Of a stretch of 64,000 nucleotides of DNA, positions 25,600 through 34,768 are shown one piece after another; position 1 is the first letter of the stretch, and each line of letters opens with the position of its first letter. The stretch spans positions 1-64,000 of the forward strand of contig DAOUKT010000033.1 of assembly GCA_034421015.1 (NCBI GenBank), in the 5' to 3' direction. Source of the stretch: DAOUJW01 sp034421015. Lineage in GTDB: Bacteria > Chloroflexota > Dehalococcoidia > Lucifugimonadales > UBA2985. Below the pieces are notes generated by a model. It searched no databases and was not told where the DNA came from. It saw only the letters and a list, made by a program, of their open reading frames with translations. The position numbers and the translations under genes are program-made.

Positions 25600-25626
25600 G
25601 AGGCCCGGGCAAATCGCCCGGGCCTC
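25600..25626 (+). terminator. hairpin terminator after the DUF35/thiolase-like pair
   Basis: GAGGCCCGGGC and GCCCGGGCCTC form a perfect 11-bp stem with loop AAATC, 47 bases after the stop codon. The T-rich tail is weak (TCGCTGTT), so termination may be partial. Confidence 0.65.
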
Positions 25627-25694
25627 TCGCTGTTGAGGCGAAACAGCATCTCACTTCTAGCGCCGCGGCGTAACCTGCGATAGAATCGCGAGCT

Positions 25695-26555
25695 ATGGAA
25701 GGCAAGACCGTTCTGATAACCGGCGGCAGCGACGGCATCGGCTATGCGGCCGCCCGCGAACTGGCCCGCATGGGTGGGGCCGTGATGATAGTTGGCAGGA
25801 ACGCCGCGAAGACCGCCGCCGCCGTGGACCGCATCATCATGGAGACGGGAAACCCCGCAGTCAGCTTCCTTCTGGCCGACCTGTCGTCCCAGGCGGAGGT
25901 GCGAATCCTAGCAGAGCAGGTCAAGGAGCAAGCGCCCAGGCTGGACGTCCTGGTGAACAACGCCGGAGCCGTATTCTTCTCCGAACGCCGGAGCGTTGAC
26001 GGCATCGAGATGACCTTCGCCTTGAACCACCTGGGCTACTTCCTGCTGACTAATCTTCTGCTGGACCTGGTGAAGAGCTCTGCGCCCTCCCGGATAGTCA
26101 ACGTCTCGTCCAGTTCCCACTTCTCGGCCGCCAACTTCCGATTGGAGGAACTGCCCAATCCGGCGTTCAAGGCCGGTTACAGGGGGTACGGACGCTCCAA
26201 GCTCTGCAACATCCTGTTCACCTACGAGCTGGCGCGGCGGCTTGAAGGCTCTGGCGTAACTGTAAATGCCCTTCATCCCGGGCTGGTCCGCACCCGGATA
26301 GCGCGCAACAACGGTCTCTTTGGGCGCATGGTCAACCTCATGATTGGCGTCCGCGGTGTAAGCGCCCGGAAGGGCGCGGAGACTGTGGTCTACCTCGCGG
26401 CATCGGATGAAGCGGAGGGGATAACGGGCAAGTACTTCGAGGACTGCCGAGCCGTGCCGTCGTCCGACCTGAGCTACGACGCCAGTCTGGCTTCAGACCT
26501 GTGGGAACTGAGCGAACGGCTGACTGCGCCAAGAGCGAAGGTTCAGGAAGATTAG
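25695..26555 (+). CDS. SDR-family oxidoreductase (retinol dehydrogenase-like)
   Basis: This 286-residue short-chain dehydrogenase has the coenzyme motif TGGSDGIGYA near residue 8, NNAGAVF near 93, the catalytic Ser in NVSSSSHFS and Tyr-x3-Lys in YGRSKLCN, followed by HPGLVRTRIAR. The long C-terminus and LCNILFTYELARRL place it with retinol-dehydrogenase/WWOX-like SDRs. Arg in the MIVGRNAAK turn hints at NADP(H). The substrate is unknown. It appears monocistronic. Confidence 0.86.
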   Translation: MEGKTVLITGGSDGIGYAAARELARMGGAVMIVGRNAAKTAAAVDRIIMETGNPAVSFLLADLSSQAEVRILAEQVKEQAPRLDVLVNNAGAVFFSERRSVDGIEMTFALNHLGYFLLTNLLLDLVKSSAPSRIVNVSSSSHFSAANFRLEELPNPAFKAGYRGYGRSKLCNILFTYELARRLEGSGVTVNALHPGLVRTRIARNNGLFGRMVNLMIGVRGVSARKGAETVVYLAASDEAEGITGKYFEDCRAVPSSDLSYDASLASDLWELSERLTAPRAKVQED

Positions 26556-26829
26556 CTGAAAGTGAGCCGTTGGACATCCAGCTGATTTCCCTCGCACACT
26601 TCCTTCCATTCTCTAGAGGTATCGCATTGGGGGAAACCTTTTTCCTACCTGGATTGAGATAAGACAACCCCGGACGAAATGCCTGGGCCTGTCTGTTTGC
26701 GGGACGTGTACAGGGTATCACTCTTGGAAAGGGGTGGCTTCCCGTGAGTAACCTTTTCAGCAAAGAGTAAACACCTCAGCGCTGGCGGGCGGTTGACTGA
26801 ATAACCCCCCATATCTTAGGCTGCTTGCT

Positions 26830-27972
26830 ATGAAGATGAGCCAGATTGACTTGGTTACCACGGAGTCACGCTTGGCAGAAGTCGTTGATCTTTTGTCTAG
26901 AGAGCCGCGGGTAGCAATCGACATAGAGTCTAACGGGTTCTTCAGGTATCACGAGCGCGTCTGCCTCGTGCAGCTCGCATCGACCGAGACTGCCTTCCTT
27001 GTGGATCCGTTGGCGATAGACGATCTCCGACCTCTTGGCGATCTTCTTGGTGATCGATCAGTGGAGAAAGTCTTCCACGCCGCCGACTACGACCTCCGCA
27101 GCCTCGACAGGGATTGGGGATTCCGCGTAAACAACCTATTCGATACCGGTATTGCCGCTGCCCTGGTTGGCTCAAAGCAGTTGGGCTTGCAGTCCGTGGT
27201 GCAGGAGAATGTGGGTGTGGAGTTAATGAAGCCCCGGAAACTCCAGCGCTCGGACTGGACTGTGCGGCCCTTAAGCCCTGAGGTCTTGAAGTACGCGGCA
27301 GACGATGTTCTACACCTTCTGAAGACTCGCGAAGCGCTCTCAACACGGCTAAAGGAACTATTGCGGCTCGGATGGGCGGAAGAGGAGTTCTTACGTCAGG
27401 AGAGAGTAAAGCACACTCCGCCTGACCGCGATCTGGCCTTCCTCACAATCAAGGGCAGCCGCACTCTGGACGGAAGGGGTTTGGCCATCTTGCGCTCTCT
27501 GGTCCAATTTCGCGAACGGGAGGCGAAACGTCTCGACCGTCCCTGCTTCAAGGTTATACCGGATTTTGCGTTGGTCAAGCTGTCGTCGGAGCCAGACGTC
27601 GATCTCTCGACAGTCAAAGGTCTGGGCCCGTTCGGCCGCCCGCCGGCCGCCGGAAGACTGAAAGCCGCAATCGACAAAGGGATCAGGTCCAGCCCCGTTA
27701 CTCGGCCATATCAGGCACGGAGCGAAGCGCCATTGAGTCCAGCGGAGCGAGAGACGGTCAAGGCTCGCCTTCAAAGTCTCAAAACGTGGCGCAGCGAGTT
27801 AGGCAGTAAACTGGGATTAGACCCCGCTTTACTATGGCCGTCTGCGAGCCTGGAACGCTTGGCGCGGAGCCCATGCAGCCTGCAATCCGAACTCGCGAGT
27901 CCGGAAGTCCGGAGTTGGCAGAAGGGTGAGTTCGGCACGGCGTTGAGGGGAACTCTCACAACTCTGGGTTGA
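26830..27972 (+). CDS. rnd: ribonuclease D
   Basis: This 380-residue 3'-5' exoribonuclease has the DEDDy residues: Asp and Glu in IDIESNGFF, Asp in FHAADYDLRSL, and Tyr/Asp in KYAADDVLHL. A HRDC domain follows (about residues 215-290: ILRSLVQFREREAKRLDRPCFKVIPDFAL), and a C-terminal extension. RNase D trims tRNA precursors. Codon use appears slightly less GC-biased than its neighbours. The start ATG 26830 could also be ATG 26836. About 270 bases without any gene precede it. Confidence 0.92.
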   Translation: MKMSQIDLVTTESRLAEVVDLLSREPRVAIDIESNGFFRYHERVCLVQLASTETAFLVDPLAIDDLRPLGDLLGDRSVEKVFHAADYDLRSLDRDWGFRVNNLFDTGIAAALVGSKQLGLQSVVQENVGVELMKPRKLQRSDWTVRPLSPEVLKYAADDVLHLLKTREALSTRLKELLRLGWAEEEFLRQERVKHTPPDRDLAFLTIKGSRTLDGRGLAILRSLVQFREREAKRLDRPCFKVIPDFALVKLSSEPDVDLSTVKGLGPFGRPPAAGRLKAAIDKGIRSSPVTRPYQARSEAPLSPAERETVKARLQSLKTWRSELGSKLGLDPALLWPSASLERLARSPCSLQSELASPEVRSWQKGEFGTALRGTLTTLG

Positions 27973-28074
27973 GTCTGTCCAGACAACCCATCTCTCACTC
28001 AACCTGCTCCTTTGATGCCGTGCATCAATGCTGCCAGAAGTTTCCCTGCCGACGCAGGCGGCAGACGCTGACGG

Positions 28075-28659
28075 CTAGTTGAACTCGGCCAGCTCCACTA
28101 TCCTGGCGTTCCGGCTGTCGGGGGTCAGCTCCATGAGCGCCACCTGGCCCAGCCTCATGGAGTTCTTGGGCATCGTGGGGCTGCCCGGGTTCACGAACAG
28201 GATGCCGTCGTGCTCCTCCACCAGCGCCTCAAGCGTCCGTCCGAAGACCACGATGTCGACAGGCTGATCGAAGACGCTTCGTACCTGCCTGGCAATGTCG
28301 CCCGGCGGTAGATTCCGTGCCGCCAGGAATCCGGGGAACACGTCGTCGTTGATGTCGTTCAGGTCAAGGGCGTTCACCATGCCCAGGGTGTAGCCCTCCA
28401 GCTGTAGGATGTGCTGCTGGGCGACCCTGTTGTCCTCTGATTCCAGGTGATAGGGGATGGAGGTCTCGTACTGGCGGCCCTGCACCCTGCCCACGGCCTT
28501 CACAGGCGCGATCTGCTCCAGCCAGTCCAGAACGTAGTCCGCCTGGATGCCCCCGGCGTGAAGAATGAGGTCTACTCCCTCAAAGGCGCGGGCCACCTGC
28601 GGCGGCACCTCCTTTGCGATTCCAGGGATGCGGGTGTCCGAAAGCAGGCCTATTCTCAT
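28075..28659 (-). CDS. YfcE/MJ0936-like phosphoesterase fold, metal ligands lost
   Basis: This 194-residue calcineurin-like protein keeps the fold landmarks of YfcE phosphodiesterases, MRIGLLSDTR, LILHAGGI and LFVNPGSPTMPK. The metal-binding motifs are altered: SDTH reads SDTR, HAGD reads HAGG, the GNxD site reads GRVQGRQ, and GHTH reads GRTL. It should therefore not hold the two-metal centre and may be a binding or regulatory pseudo-enzyme. The frame is intact to the stop and the start ATG follows AGGAGAG, so it is not obviously decaying. Confidence 0.8.
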   Translation of the reverse strand: MRIGLLSDTRIPGIAKEVPPQVARAFEGVDLILHAGGIQADYVLDWLEQIAPVKAVGRVQGRQYETSIPYHLESEDNRVAQQHILQLEGYTLGMVNALDLNDINDDVFPGFLAARNLPPGDIARQVRSVFDQPVDIVVFGRTLEALVEEHDGILFVNPGSPTMPKNSMRLGQVALMELTPDSRNARIVELAEFN

Positions 28660-28762
28660 TTTTCTCTCCTGAAGCGTCCGGCTTGCGCTATTTGCTATTC
28701 ACTGGAGGGCATAGTAACACTCCGCTATTCTCCTCGCAATCTCAACCAGGGCCGCTGCCCCG

Positions 28763-30544
28763 TTACGGAGCTACGCGGACTGTGATGATGTCCGTGTTGT
28801 GGAACTGCTGGTGCCTCACCGAAGAGGCGTAGGCCCTGAGCAGCCGCAGCGAAAGCTCCTGCTCCGCCGAGGTTTCCTCGTCGTACTGCTGGAGCTGGCG
28901 CAGCCGGTCCTCCATATTCTCCTCGTCTCCTGCGCCGCCAATGAACTCCAGGGTTGCCACCGGCCCGTCGCTGGATGCCAGGACCACCAGCTGGCGGTCG
29001 GGTTTCGCGTCCTCCTCTTCTTCCCGTTCGTGGCCGTCGTCCTGGTTCATCCACCCCTCAACGTCCAGGGGCGCGAGGGTCAGCAGCGTCTCTTCGGCGA
29101 CTGCGCTGAGTCGGTCCTTCATTGCCGTACCCCAGCCGCGCCGCTCGGCGAATCTGGCGAGAAACTGGTTCAACTCCGGCAGGGCATCGATGTGCAGCTG
29201 CGAATGGAAGCGCATTCGCCGCGGGCTGGTGAACTCGATGTACAGGACCATCACTATGGCGGCCACCCCTCCCGTTGTGATCCCGCTCTGCAGCAATGTG
29301 CTCCACACAGACCAGACTTCCGGCGGCGAGAACAACCCGAACTGGAACGCCGCCCCTATCCAGAAGCAGACCCCGGCTACCGTGATTCGCTGACGGCCCT
29401 GCTCGCTCTGGATGACCGTCCGCGCGCCGTCTATGAACAGGTATGCGCTCAGTACAATGAGGTATCCGGCCATGACCGGCCCGGGGATGGAGCTGAGCAG
29501 AGCAGACACCTTGGGCAGCAGGGCCAGCGCTATCAGCATCCCGCCTATGCAGTACCCGACTCGACGCGAAGCCACGCCGGTGGTCTGGGTGTAGGCAACC
29601 ACGCCCGGGTTTACGATGTATGGGACCGTGCCCGCGCCCCCGGCGATCAGGTTCGTCACGCCGGTCCCGGTCATGGCTCCCTGCACCTCCCGAAAGTCCA
29701 CGGCCCGTCCGTCGCGCCTCGCGGCCCTCTGCTGTGAGATGGACTCGCCATTGGTCTGAATGGAGATGATGACGCTGAGGAACAGGAAGGCGGGCAGCAG
29801 TGTCCAGAAGGTCACGCCGAAGCCGGAAAGTATGGGCGGCGAGCCAAGCCCCGGCCACTCGCCGGGAAACCCTACCCAGGAGGATTGCAGTACGCCACCG
29901 GCGTCGTAGAGGCCAAAGCCGGCGGCCACGGCGCTGCCCGCTACAATCCCGATGATCGGTCCCCAGAGCCGCATTGACGCAGAGCCGCGCAGAATGAGCG
30001 CCGATATCACCGCCAGAGTGGAGAGGGCGGCCAGGTGCGCGCCCAGCGTATCAGTGTCCGACGCCTCCGGCAGCAGGCGCGGCACCACCGAGGCCAGGGT
30101 GACGGACAGGATCATCAACACCGTCCCGCCCACCACGGGCGTGACCACTCGCCGCATGATGAACAGCCACCTGGCGATTAAGAGTTGCCCAATTCCGCAG
30201 ACAATGACAAGGGCGGCCAGGGTTTCAGGGCCACCGTCTGCAACCGCGGTGATGCAGAAGGGTATGGCGAAGGCGGCGGTGAACATCGGCAGCATTGAGC
30301 CGGCCCCCACCAGCCCCACCCGGCGCACCTGCAGCAGGGTGCACAGCCCGGCCACCAGTAGCGATGCGAACACCATCCACACCAGATAACTGTCGTCCCG
30401 GCCCGATGCCCTGGCTACCACTATGGGCGTCACCAGCAGTGTAGCAGCCGCATTCAGGCTGAACTGAGCGCCAAACCCCAAAGAGGCTGCCAGAGGAGGG
30501 GTCTCGTGCGCTTCATACCTTGGGTTCTGGGAAACCGACGCCAA
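28763..30544 (-). CDS. NCS2-family nucleobase permease with C-terminal regulatory ATPase-like domain
   Basis: Residues 1-430 form a xanthine/uracil-permease-like carrier with about twelve to fourteen hydrophobic segments. Family signs are VGAGSMLPMFTAAFAIP, TPVVGGTVLMI and TGVTNLIAGGAGTVPY. The last 140 residues are soluble and look like a degraded RsbW/HATPase_c_2 domain (LNQFLARFAERRGWG, RLSAVAEETLLTL, ELSLRLLRAYASSV) with an acidic insert. They lack the N-box Asn, so ATP binding is doubtful. I start at TTG 30544, five bases after GGAGG; GTG 30550 overlaps that site. It probably imports a purine, pyrimidine or related solute. Confidence 0.8.
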   Translation of the reverse strand: MASVSQNPRYEAHETPPLAASLGFGAQFSLNAAATLLVTPIVVARASGRDDSYLVWMVFASLLVAGLCTLLQVRRVGLVGAGSMLPMFTAAFAIPFCITAVADGGPETLAALVIVCGIGQLLIARWLFIMRRVVTPVVGGTVLMILSVTLASVVPRLLPEASDTDTLGAHLAALSTLAVISALILRGSASMRLWGPIIGIVAGSAVAAGFGLYDAGGVLQSSWVGFPGEWPGLGSPPILSGFGVTFWTLLPAFLFLSVIISIQTNGESISQQRAARRDGRAVDFREVQGAMTGTGVTNLIAGGAGTVPYIVNPGVVAYTQTTGVASRRVGYCIGGMLIALALLPKVSALLSSIPGPVMAGYLIVLSAYLFIDGARTVIQSEQGRQRITVAGVCFWIGAAFQFGLFSPPEVWSVWSTLLQSGITTGGVAAIVMVLYIEFTSPRRMRFHSQLHIDALPELNQFLARFAERRGWGTAMKDRLSAVAEETLLTLAPLDVEGWMNQDDGHEREEEEDAKPDRQLVVLASSDGPVATLEFIGGAGDEENMEDRLRQLQQYDEETSAEQELSLRLLRAYASSVRHQQFHNTDIITVRVAP

Positions 30545-30685
30545 TATCACCTCCGGAGGGTGATCGCCTCAACGTTCCAACTCGGCTTACCCACGCTGAA
30601 CAGGGCGACCGCCAGGGGATAAACCTTCAGGTCAGTTTAGCCCGCTTCTGCGAGCCTGTAAACGGCGGCATCTCAGCTTTACAAG

Positions 30686-31807
30686 ATGGTGTATGATGTT
30701 GCAACGGCAGGCGGGAAGGGCACAGCTAGTCCTCCGCCGCAGCCGGCGATACCGCGTCGCGGGAGGGACGACATCAGCGTCGAACAAGGCCAGCCGGCCG
30801 AGCTCAACCCGGAGTGGGTGAACGAGCTCAGCCGCCAGTTCTGGAACTCCGCGGTCCTGAGAGCGGGCATCAGACTGGGCGTGTTCCAGCTTCTGGATGA
30901 GTCGGCAATGACCCCGGCGGAAGTTTCAACGCATCTGGACGCCGACCCGCGTTTCGTGGGCGCGTTTCTTGAGGCATGTGTCGCTCTGGGGCTTCTGGAC
31001 AGGGTTGGCGACGGAGGGTACAGGTGCTCCGCCGCGTCGTCCGCCCACCTCGTCCCCGGCAAGCGGGAATACGTTGGGGACCTGGCGCTGCACATCACCA
31101 ACTACTGGCACACCTGGGGCAATCTGGACAGACTGATTGTCGAGGGCCGGACGGAGCTGCCCTTCCAGAACGGCTTCACGGACGCGGCCACTTACTGGTG
31201 GGACTACATGCGTGGCCAGGACAACCGGGCGACCTCGGGCCAGGCGGACAACCTGGTAAGGAGTGTGGACCTCAGCGACAGGCGAAAGCTGCTGGACCTC
31301 GGCGGAGGCGCGGGCAGCTACAGCATTGCTCTCTGCAAGGCCAACCAGGGCCTGGAGGCGCGGGTGGTCGACCGGAAGGAGCCCCTGGAAGTCGCAGCCG
31401 GGCTGGTTGCTGAAAACGGGCTGGAGGACCGCATAACGCTGGTGGAGGGCGACTTCGACAATGTGGAGCTGGGCTACGACAGCGACGCTGTACTCATATC
31501 AGGCGTCGTCCTCATAGTTTCCGAGGAGCAGTGCCGGGAGCTGTTTCGCAGAGCGTATGAAACCCTCGCGCCGGGCGGGATGCTCATCCTGCAGGACTTC
31601 ATGCGGGTGGACTACAGCGCAAAGCGCAGCTTCATGGACACGATGATGGACATGTACGTGCTGGTGGGGTTCGATCCGGGCGCAGGCGACCGCCACGGCG
31701 ATGAGTACGCTTCCTGGCTGTCGGACGCGGGGTTTGCCAACATTAGCAAGATTCCCCTGCCAACGCACCTCGCGGTCATCACGGCGGAGAAGCCGGCTCT
31801 GACCTAG
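30686..31807 (+). CDS. SAM-dependent O-methyltransferase-like protein
   Basis: This 373-residue protein combines an N-terminal winged-helix dimerisation domain (about 50-130: GIRLGVFQLLDESAMTPAEVSTHLDADPRFVGAFLEACVALGLL) with a Rossmann methyltransferase (SAM motif LLDLGGGAGSYSIAL near residue 205, VEGDFDN, and LAPGGMLILQDF). This is the order in plant- and polyketide-type O-methyltransferases. The acceptor is unknown. The first about 45 residues are low-complexity and have no ribosome site upstream, so a later start is possible. Confidence 0.82.
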   Translation: MVYDVATAGGKGTASPPPQPAIPRRGRDDISVEQGQPAELNPEWVNELSRQFWNSAVLRAGIRLGVFQLLDESAMTPAEVSTHLDADPRFVGAFLEACVALGLLDRVGDGGYRCSAASSAHLVPGKREYVGDLALHITNYWHTWGNLDRLIVEGRTELPFQNGFTDAATYWWDYMRGQDNRATSGQADNLVRSVDLSDRRKLLDLGGGAGSYSIALCKANQGLEARVVDRKEPLEVAAGLVAENGLEDRITLVEGDFDNVELGYDSDAVLISGVVLIVSEEQCRELFRRAYETLAPGGMLILQDFMRVDYSAKRSFMDTMMDMYVLVGFDPGAGDRHGDEYASWLSDAGFANISKIPLPTHLAVITAEKPALT

Positions 31808-31909
31808 CGGTTGCGCTTCCCGCCAAAGCCTCCGACTAAGCTGAGCGATTAGCGATATAATGAATATATAGGCACGCTGATCGCGGACAGCCGAGATTGG
31901 AGGTGGCAA

Positions 31910-33409
31910 ATGACAGCGCCACAGACGATTCTGGTCACCGGCGCCACAGGCTACATCGGTGGAAGGCTGGCCCCGCGCCTTCTCGAAGAGGGGCATCGCG
32001 TTCGAGTCCTGGTGCGTAGTCGGTCCCGCGTTATGTCCCGTCCGTGGAGCGACCGGGTGGATATAGCCGTTGGGGACGTTCTTGATCCCCAGAGCCTCTC
32101 GGAGGCCATGACCGGTGTGGACTGCGCCTACTACCTGATTCACAGCATGTCCAGCGGCTCCGCGTTTCGTGAGATGGACGTGCAGGCGGCCCGCATTTTC
32201 GGGGAAGCCGCCAGAGCCGCGGGCGTCAAGCGCATCGTGTACCTGGGCGGCCTGGGCGACCCCGAGGCGAAGCTGTCCCGCCATCTCAGGTCACGCCAGG
32301 AGACCGGAGAGGCGCTGCGTGAGAGCGGAGTCCCGGTAACGGAGTTCAGAGCGGCCGTAATCGTCGGGTCGGGCAGCATCTCCTTTGAGATGATCCGGCA
32401 CCTTTCGGAGCGTCTGCCGGTCATGGTGTGCCCCAGGTGGATCTACTCCAGGATACAGCCCATCGCCATCGACGACTTGCTGGACTACCTGGTTGCAACA
32501 CTTGACGCGCCGGAGAGCCGGGGTCTGACCATCGAGATTGGCGGAGAGGACGTGACCACGTACAAGGGGCTGATCATGGGCTATGCCAAGGCCCGGGGCC
32601 TTCGTCGGCTCATGCTGCCTGTTCCTGTCCTCACTCCAAGGCTGTCGTCCTACTGGGTGCACTGGACGACGCCGATCCCCGCCGGAATTTCCGCCGCCCT
32701 GGTGGAGGGGCTCCGCAACGACGTTGTCGTCACCAACGACCTGGCCCGCACCCTCTTCCCGCAAATAGCGCCCCGGGGCTACTCCGCAGCCATCGACGGC
32801 GTGATCAAAGACCTTGACGAGGGTCGAATCGAGACCTCATGGAGCGACGCCGCGTCCGCTCCGGACACCGCTGAGAAGCTGGTACGGCTGGAGTCGGACC
32901 AGGGTATGATCGTCGAACGGCGCAGGTATCCGGTCGCTGCGCCCGCCGCCGACGTGTTCCGGACGTTCACCGGCATCGGCGCTCGCAGGGGATGGTTTTT
33001 CGCAAACTGGGCCTGGCGCCTCAGGGGTATGGCGGACCGCCTTCTTGGAGGCGCCGGACTCCGCCGTGGTCGACGGCACCCGGACGACCTTCGCGTCGGA
33101 GACGCCATTGACTTCTGGCGCGTTGAATCCCTGGAGGACGGCCACCTGCTTCGGCTGAAGTCGGAGATGAAGGTGCCGGGCCAGGCATGGCTGCAGTACG
33201 AGGTCAGGGAGGCCCGTGACGGCACTTCGCAGCTTGAGCAGACGGCGGCCTTCATCCCCAAGGGGCTTTTCGGCCTGCTGTACTGGTACGCCCTCTATCC
33301 CATTCACGGCTGGATGTTCAGCGGGCTGGTGCGGGCCATTGCCCGCCGCGCCGAGCGCGAGGCCGCGCGCCGGGAGCATGAGAGCCCCGAAGAGCGTATC
33401 GCCGCCTAG
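31910..33409 (+). CDS. NAD(P)-binding epimerase-like protein fused to DUF2867
   Basis: This 499-residue protein has an N-terminal atypical SDR domain (residues 1-310) with TGATGYIGGRL, a DRVDIAVGDVLDP segment, and KRIVYLGGLGD. It is joined to a C-terminal DUF2867 domain (about 335-490) starting at ERRRYPVAAPAADVFRTFTGIG and ending FGLLYWYALYPIHGWMFSGLVRAIARRAE. This fusion is known in bacteria (YbjT-like/DUF2867) but its function is unknown. The start ATG follows TTGGAGGTGG. It probably acts in the cytoplasm, possibly near the membrane via the hydrophobic C-terminal stretch. Confidence 0.85.
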   Translation: MTAPQTILVTGATGYIGGRLAPRLLEEGHRVRVLVRSRSRVMSRPWSDRVDIAVGDVLDPQSLSEAMTGVDCAYYLIHSMSSGSAFREMDVQAARIFGEAARAAGVKRIVYLGGLGDPEAKLSRHLRSRQETGEALRESGVPVTEFRAAVIVGSGSISFEMIRHLSERLPVMVCPRWIYSRIQPIAIDDLLDYLVATLDAPESRGLTIEIGGEDVTTYKGLIMGYAKARGLRRLMLPVPVLTPRLSSYWVHWTTPIPAGISAALVEGLRNDVVVTNDLARTLFPQIAPRGYSAAIDGVIKDLDEGRIETSWSDAASAPDTAEKLVRLESDQGMIVERRRYPVAAPAADVFRTFTGIGARRGWFFANWAWRLRGMADRLLGGAGLRRGRRHPDDLRVGDAIDFWRVESLEDGHLLRLKSEMKVPGQAWLQYEVREARDGTSQLEQTAAFIPKGLFGLLYWYALYPIHGWMFSGLVRAIARRAEREAARREHESPEERIAA

Positions 33410-33516
33410 GCCGGGGGTAAACGCGGTATCGGATTGCGGCGGGGAAAGGCGACGGGATACTATGGGCTTAACGCGCAGGCTGGTTCAGCTGCGCGGCAAA
33501 GGAAGGAGGGTTCTTT

Positions 33517-33978
33517 ATGGCAGTCCAGCCCAAGATAAGCCCCTTTCTATGGTTTGACGGACGATGCGTGGAGGCTGCCCGGTTCTATGTCTCCGTATTC
33601 CCGAACTCCCGCTTTCTGGGCGGAGAAGACCTCCCTTCAGGGCCGGCCGAGGGCAGCGCGTTCGTGGAGTTCGAGATTGGGGGCGCGTATTTTGCGGCGA
33701 TAGACGGCGGCCCCATGTACAAGTTCACCCCCGCCATCTCATTTGTGGTCCAGTGCGACTCCCAGGAGGAGATCGACTACTACTGGGAGAGGCTCGCGGA
33801 AGGCGGGGATCCCGGTCAGTGCGGCTGGCTGGCGGACAAGTTCGGGGTGTCCTGGCAGATTGTGCCGTCTATGCTCCGGGAGCTGATGGAAGGGAACCCG
33901 GCTGCCGTGATGGATGCTTTGCTGCAGATGGGAAAGATAGACATCCAGACGCTTCGCGAGGCGTCGCTGCAAGGGTAA
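33517..33978 (+). CDS. VOC-family (PhnB-like) protein
   Basis: This 153-residue protein is of the 3-demethylubiquinone-9 methyltransferase-like/PhnB subfamily of the vicinal oxygen chelate fold. It begins ISPFLWFDGRCVEAARFYVSVFPNS and has GGDPGQCGWLADKFGVSWQIVPSML, a very characteristic ending. The start follows AAGGAGG. The reaction is unknown; such genes are often stress or detoxification related. It is 5 bases ahead of the YdeI-like gene. Confidence 0.88.
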   Translation: MAVQPKISPFLWFDGRCVEAARFYVSVFPNSRFLGGEDLPSGPAEGSAFVEFEIGGAYFAAIDGGPMYKFTPAISFVVQCDSQEEIDYYWERLAEGGDPGQCGWLADKFGVSWQIVPSMLRELMEGNPAAVMDALLQMGKIDIQTLREASLQG

Positions 33979-33983
33979 ATCCT

Positions 33984-34610
33984 GTGAAAGGCGAAATCGG
34001 GACACACTCGGGCGACGGCCGTCCCCTCCTTCACGCGGAGACCCGGGAGGAGTGGCGCGAGTGGCTGAAGCGGCGCCACGGAGACGCGGATGGCGTGTGG
34101 CTCGTGTCCTGGAAGAAGGCCACCGGCAAGCCATTTGTGCCATACACGGAAAGCGTGGATGAGGCGCTGTGCTTCGGCTGGGTGGACTCCAGGCCAAACA
34201 AGCTGGACGCGGACCGAGGTATGAGGCTCTTTACCCCCAGGAACCCAAAGAGCCCCTGGTCTCGCATTAACAAAGGGAAGATCGGCCGCTTGACCAGCCA
34301 GGGCCTGATGGCCGAGGCCGGCATCCGGGCGGTGGAGGCGGCGAAGGCCAACGGCGCATGGGCCGCCTTGGACGAAATCGAGGATCTGGTGATGCCGCCG
34401 GACCTGCTCTCCGCTCTGGAGAGCAACGTCCAAGCCCGGGCGTTCTTTGAGCGTTTCCCGAATTCGTCCAAGAAGAACATCCTCTGGTGGATCAAGTCCG
34501 CCCGGCGGCCCGAGACCCGAGCTGCCCGCATATCCGGTACGGTCGATTTGGCCGCGGAGAACCGGATGGCCAACCATCCCCAGGGCCGCGACATGGGCCC
34601 GGCGCGTTGA
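33984..34610 (+). CDS. YdeI/OmdA-family protein
   Basis: This 208-residue protein has RPLLHAETREEWREWLKRRHGDADGVWLVSWKKATGKP, YTESVDEALCFGWVDSRPNKLDADR and MRLFTPRNPKSPWSRINKGKI, all typical of the YdeI/OmpD-associated family. Members are linked to resistance against antimicrobial peptides or bacteriocins, but the mechanism is unknown. The start is GTG 33984, five bases after the preceding stop, so it is co-transcribed with the VOC gene. The longer frame back to 33564 is a shadow of that gene. Confidence 0.85.
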   Translation: MKGEIGTHSGDGRPLLHAETREEWREWLKRRHGDADGVWLVSWKKATGKPFVPYTESVDEALCFGWVDSRPNKLDADRGMRLFTPRNPKSPWSRINKGKIGRLTSQGLMAEAGIRAVEAAKANGAWAALDEIEDLVMPPDLLSALESNVQARAFFERFPNSSKKNILWWIKSARRPETRAARISGTVDLAAENRMANHPQGRDMGPAR

Positions 34611-34768
34611 GCCGGCGGCCTGACGCCGTCGGCTCCGCCTTTTCCACCTCTTGTTTACTCCCATTGCCTACCGGTCAGGCATTGCCCGATTGCAGCGCTT
34701 GCCTTATTGTTACATCGTTAGACTAGGCCTTGGAAGCGCCGCAATGATCGGAATGAGAGGTGGGGCTC

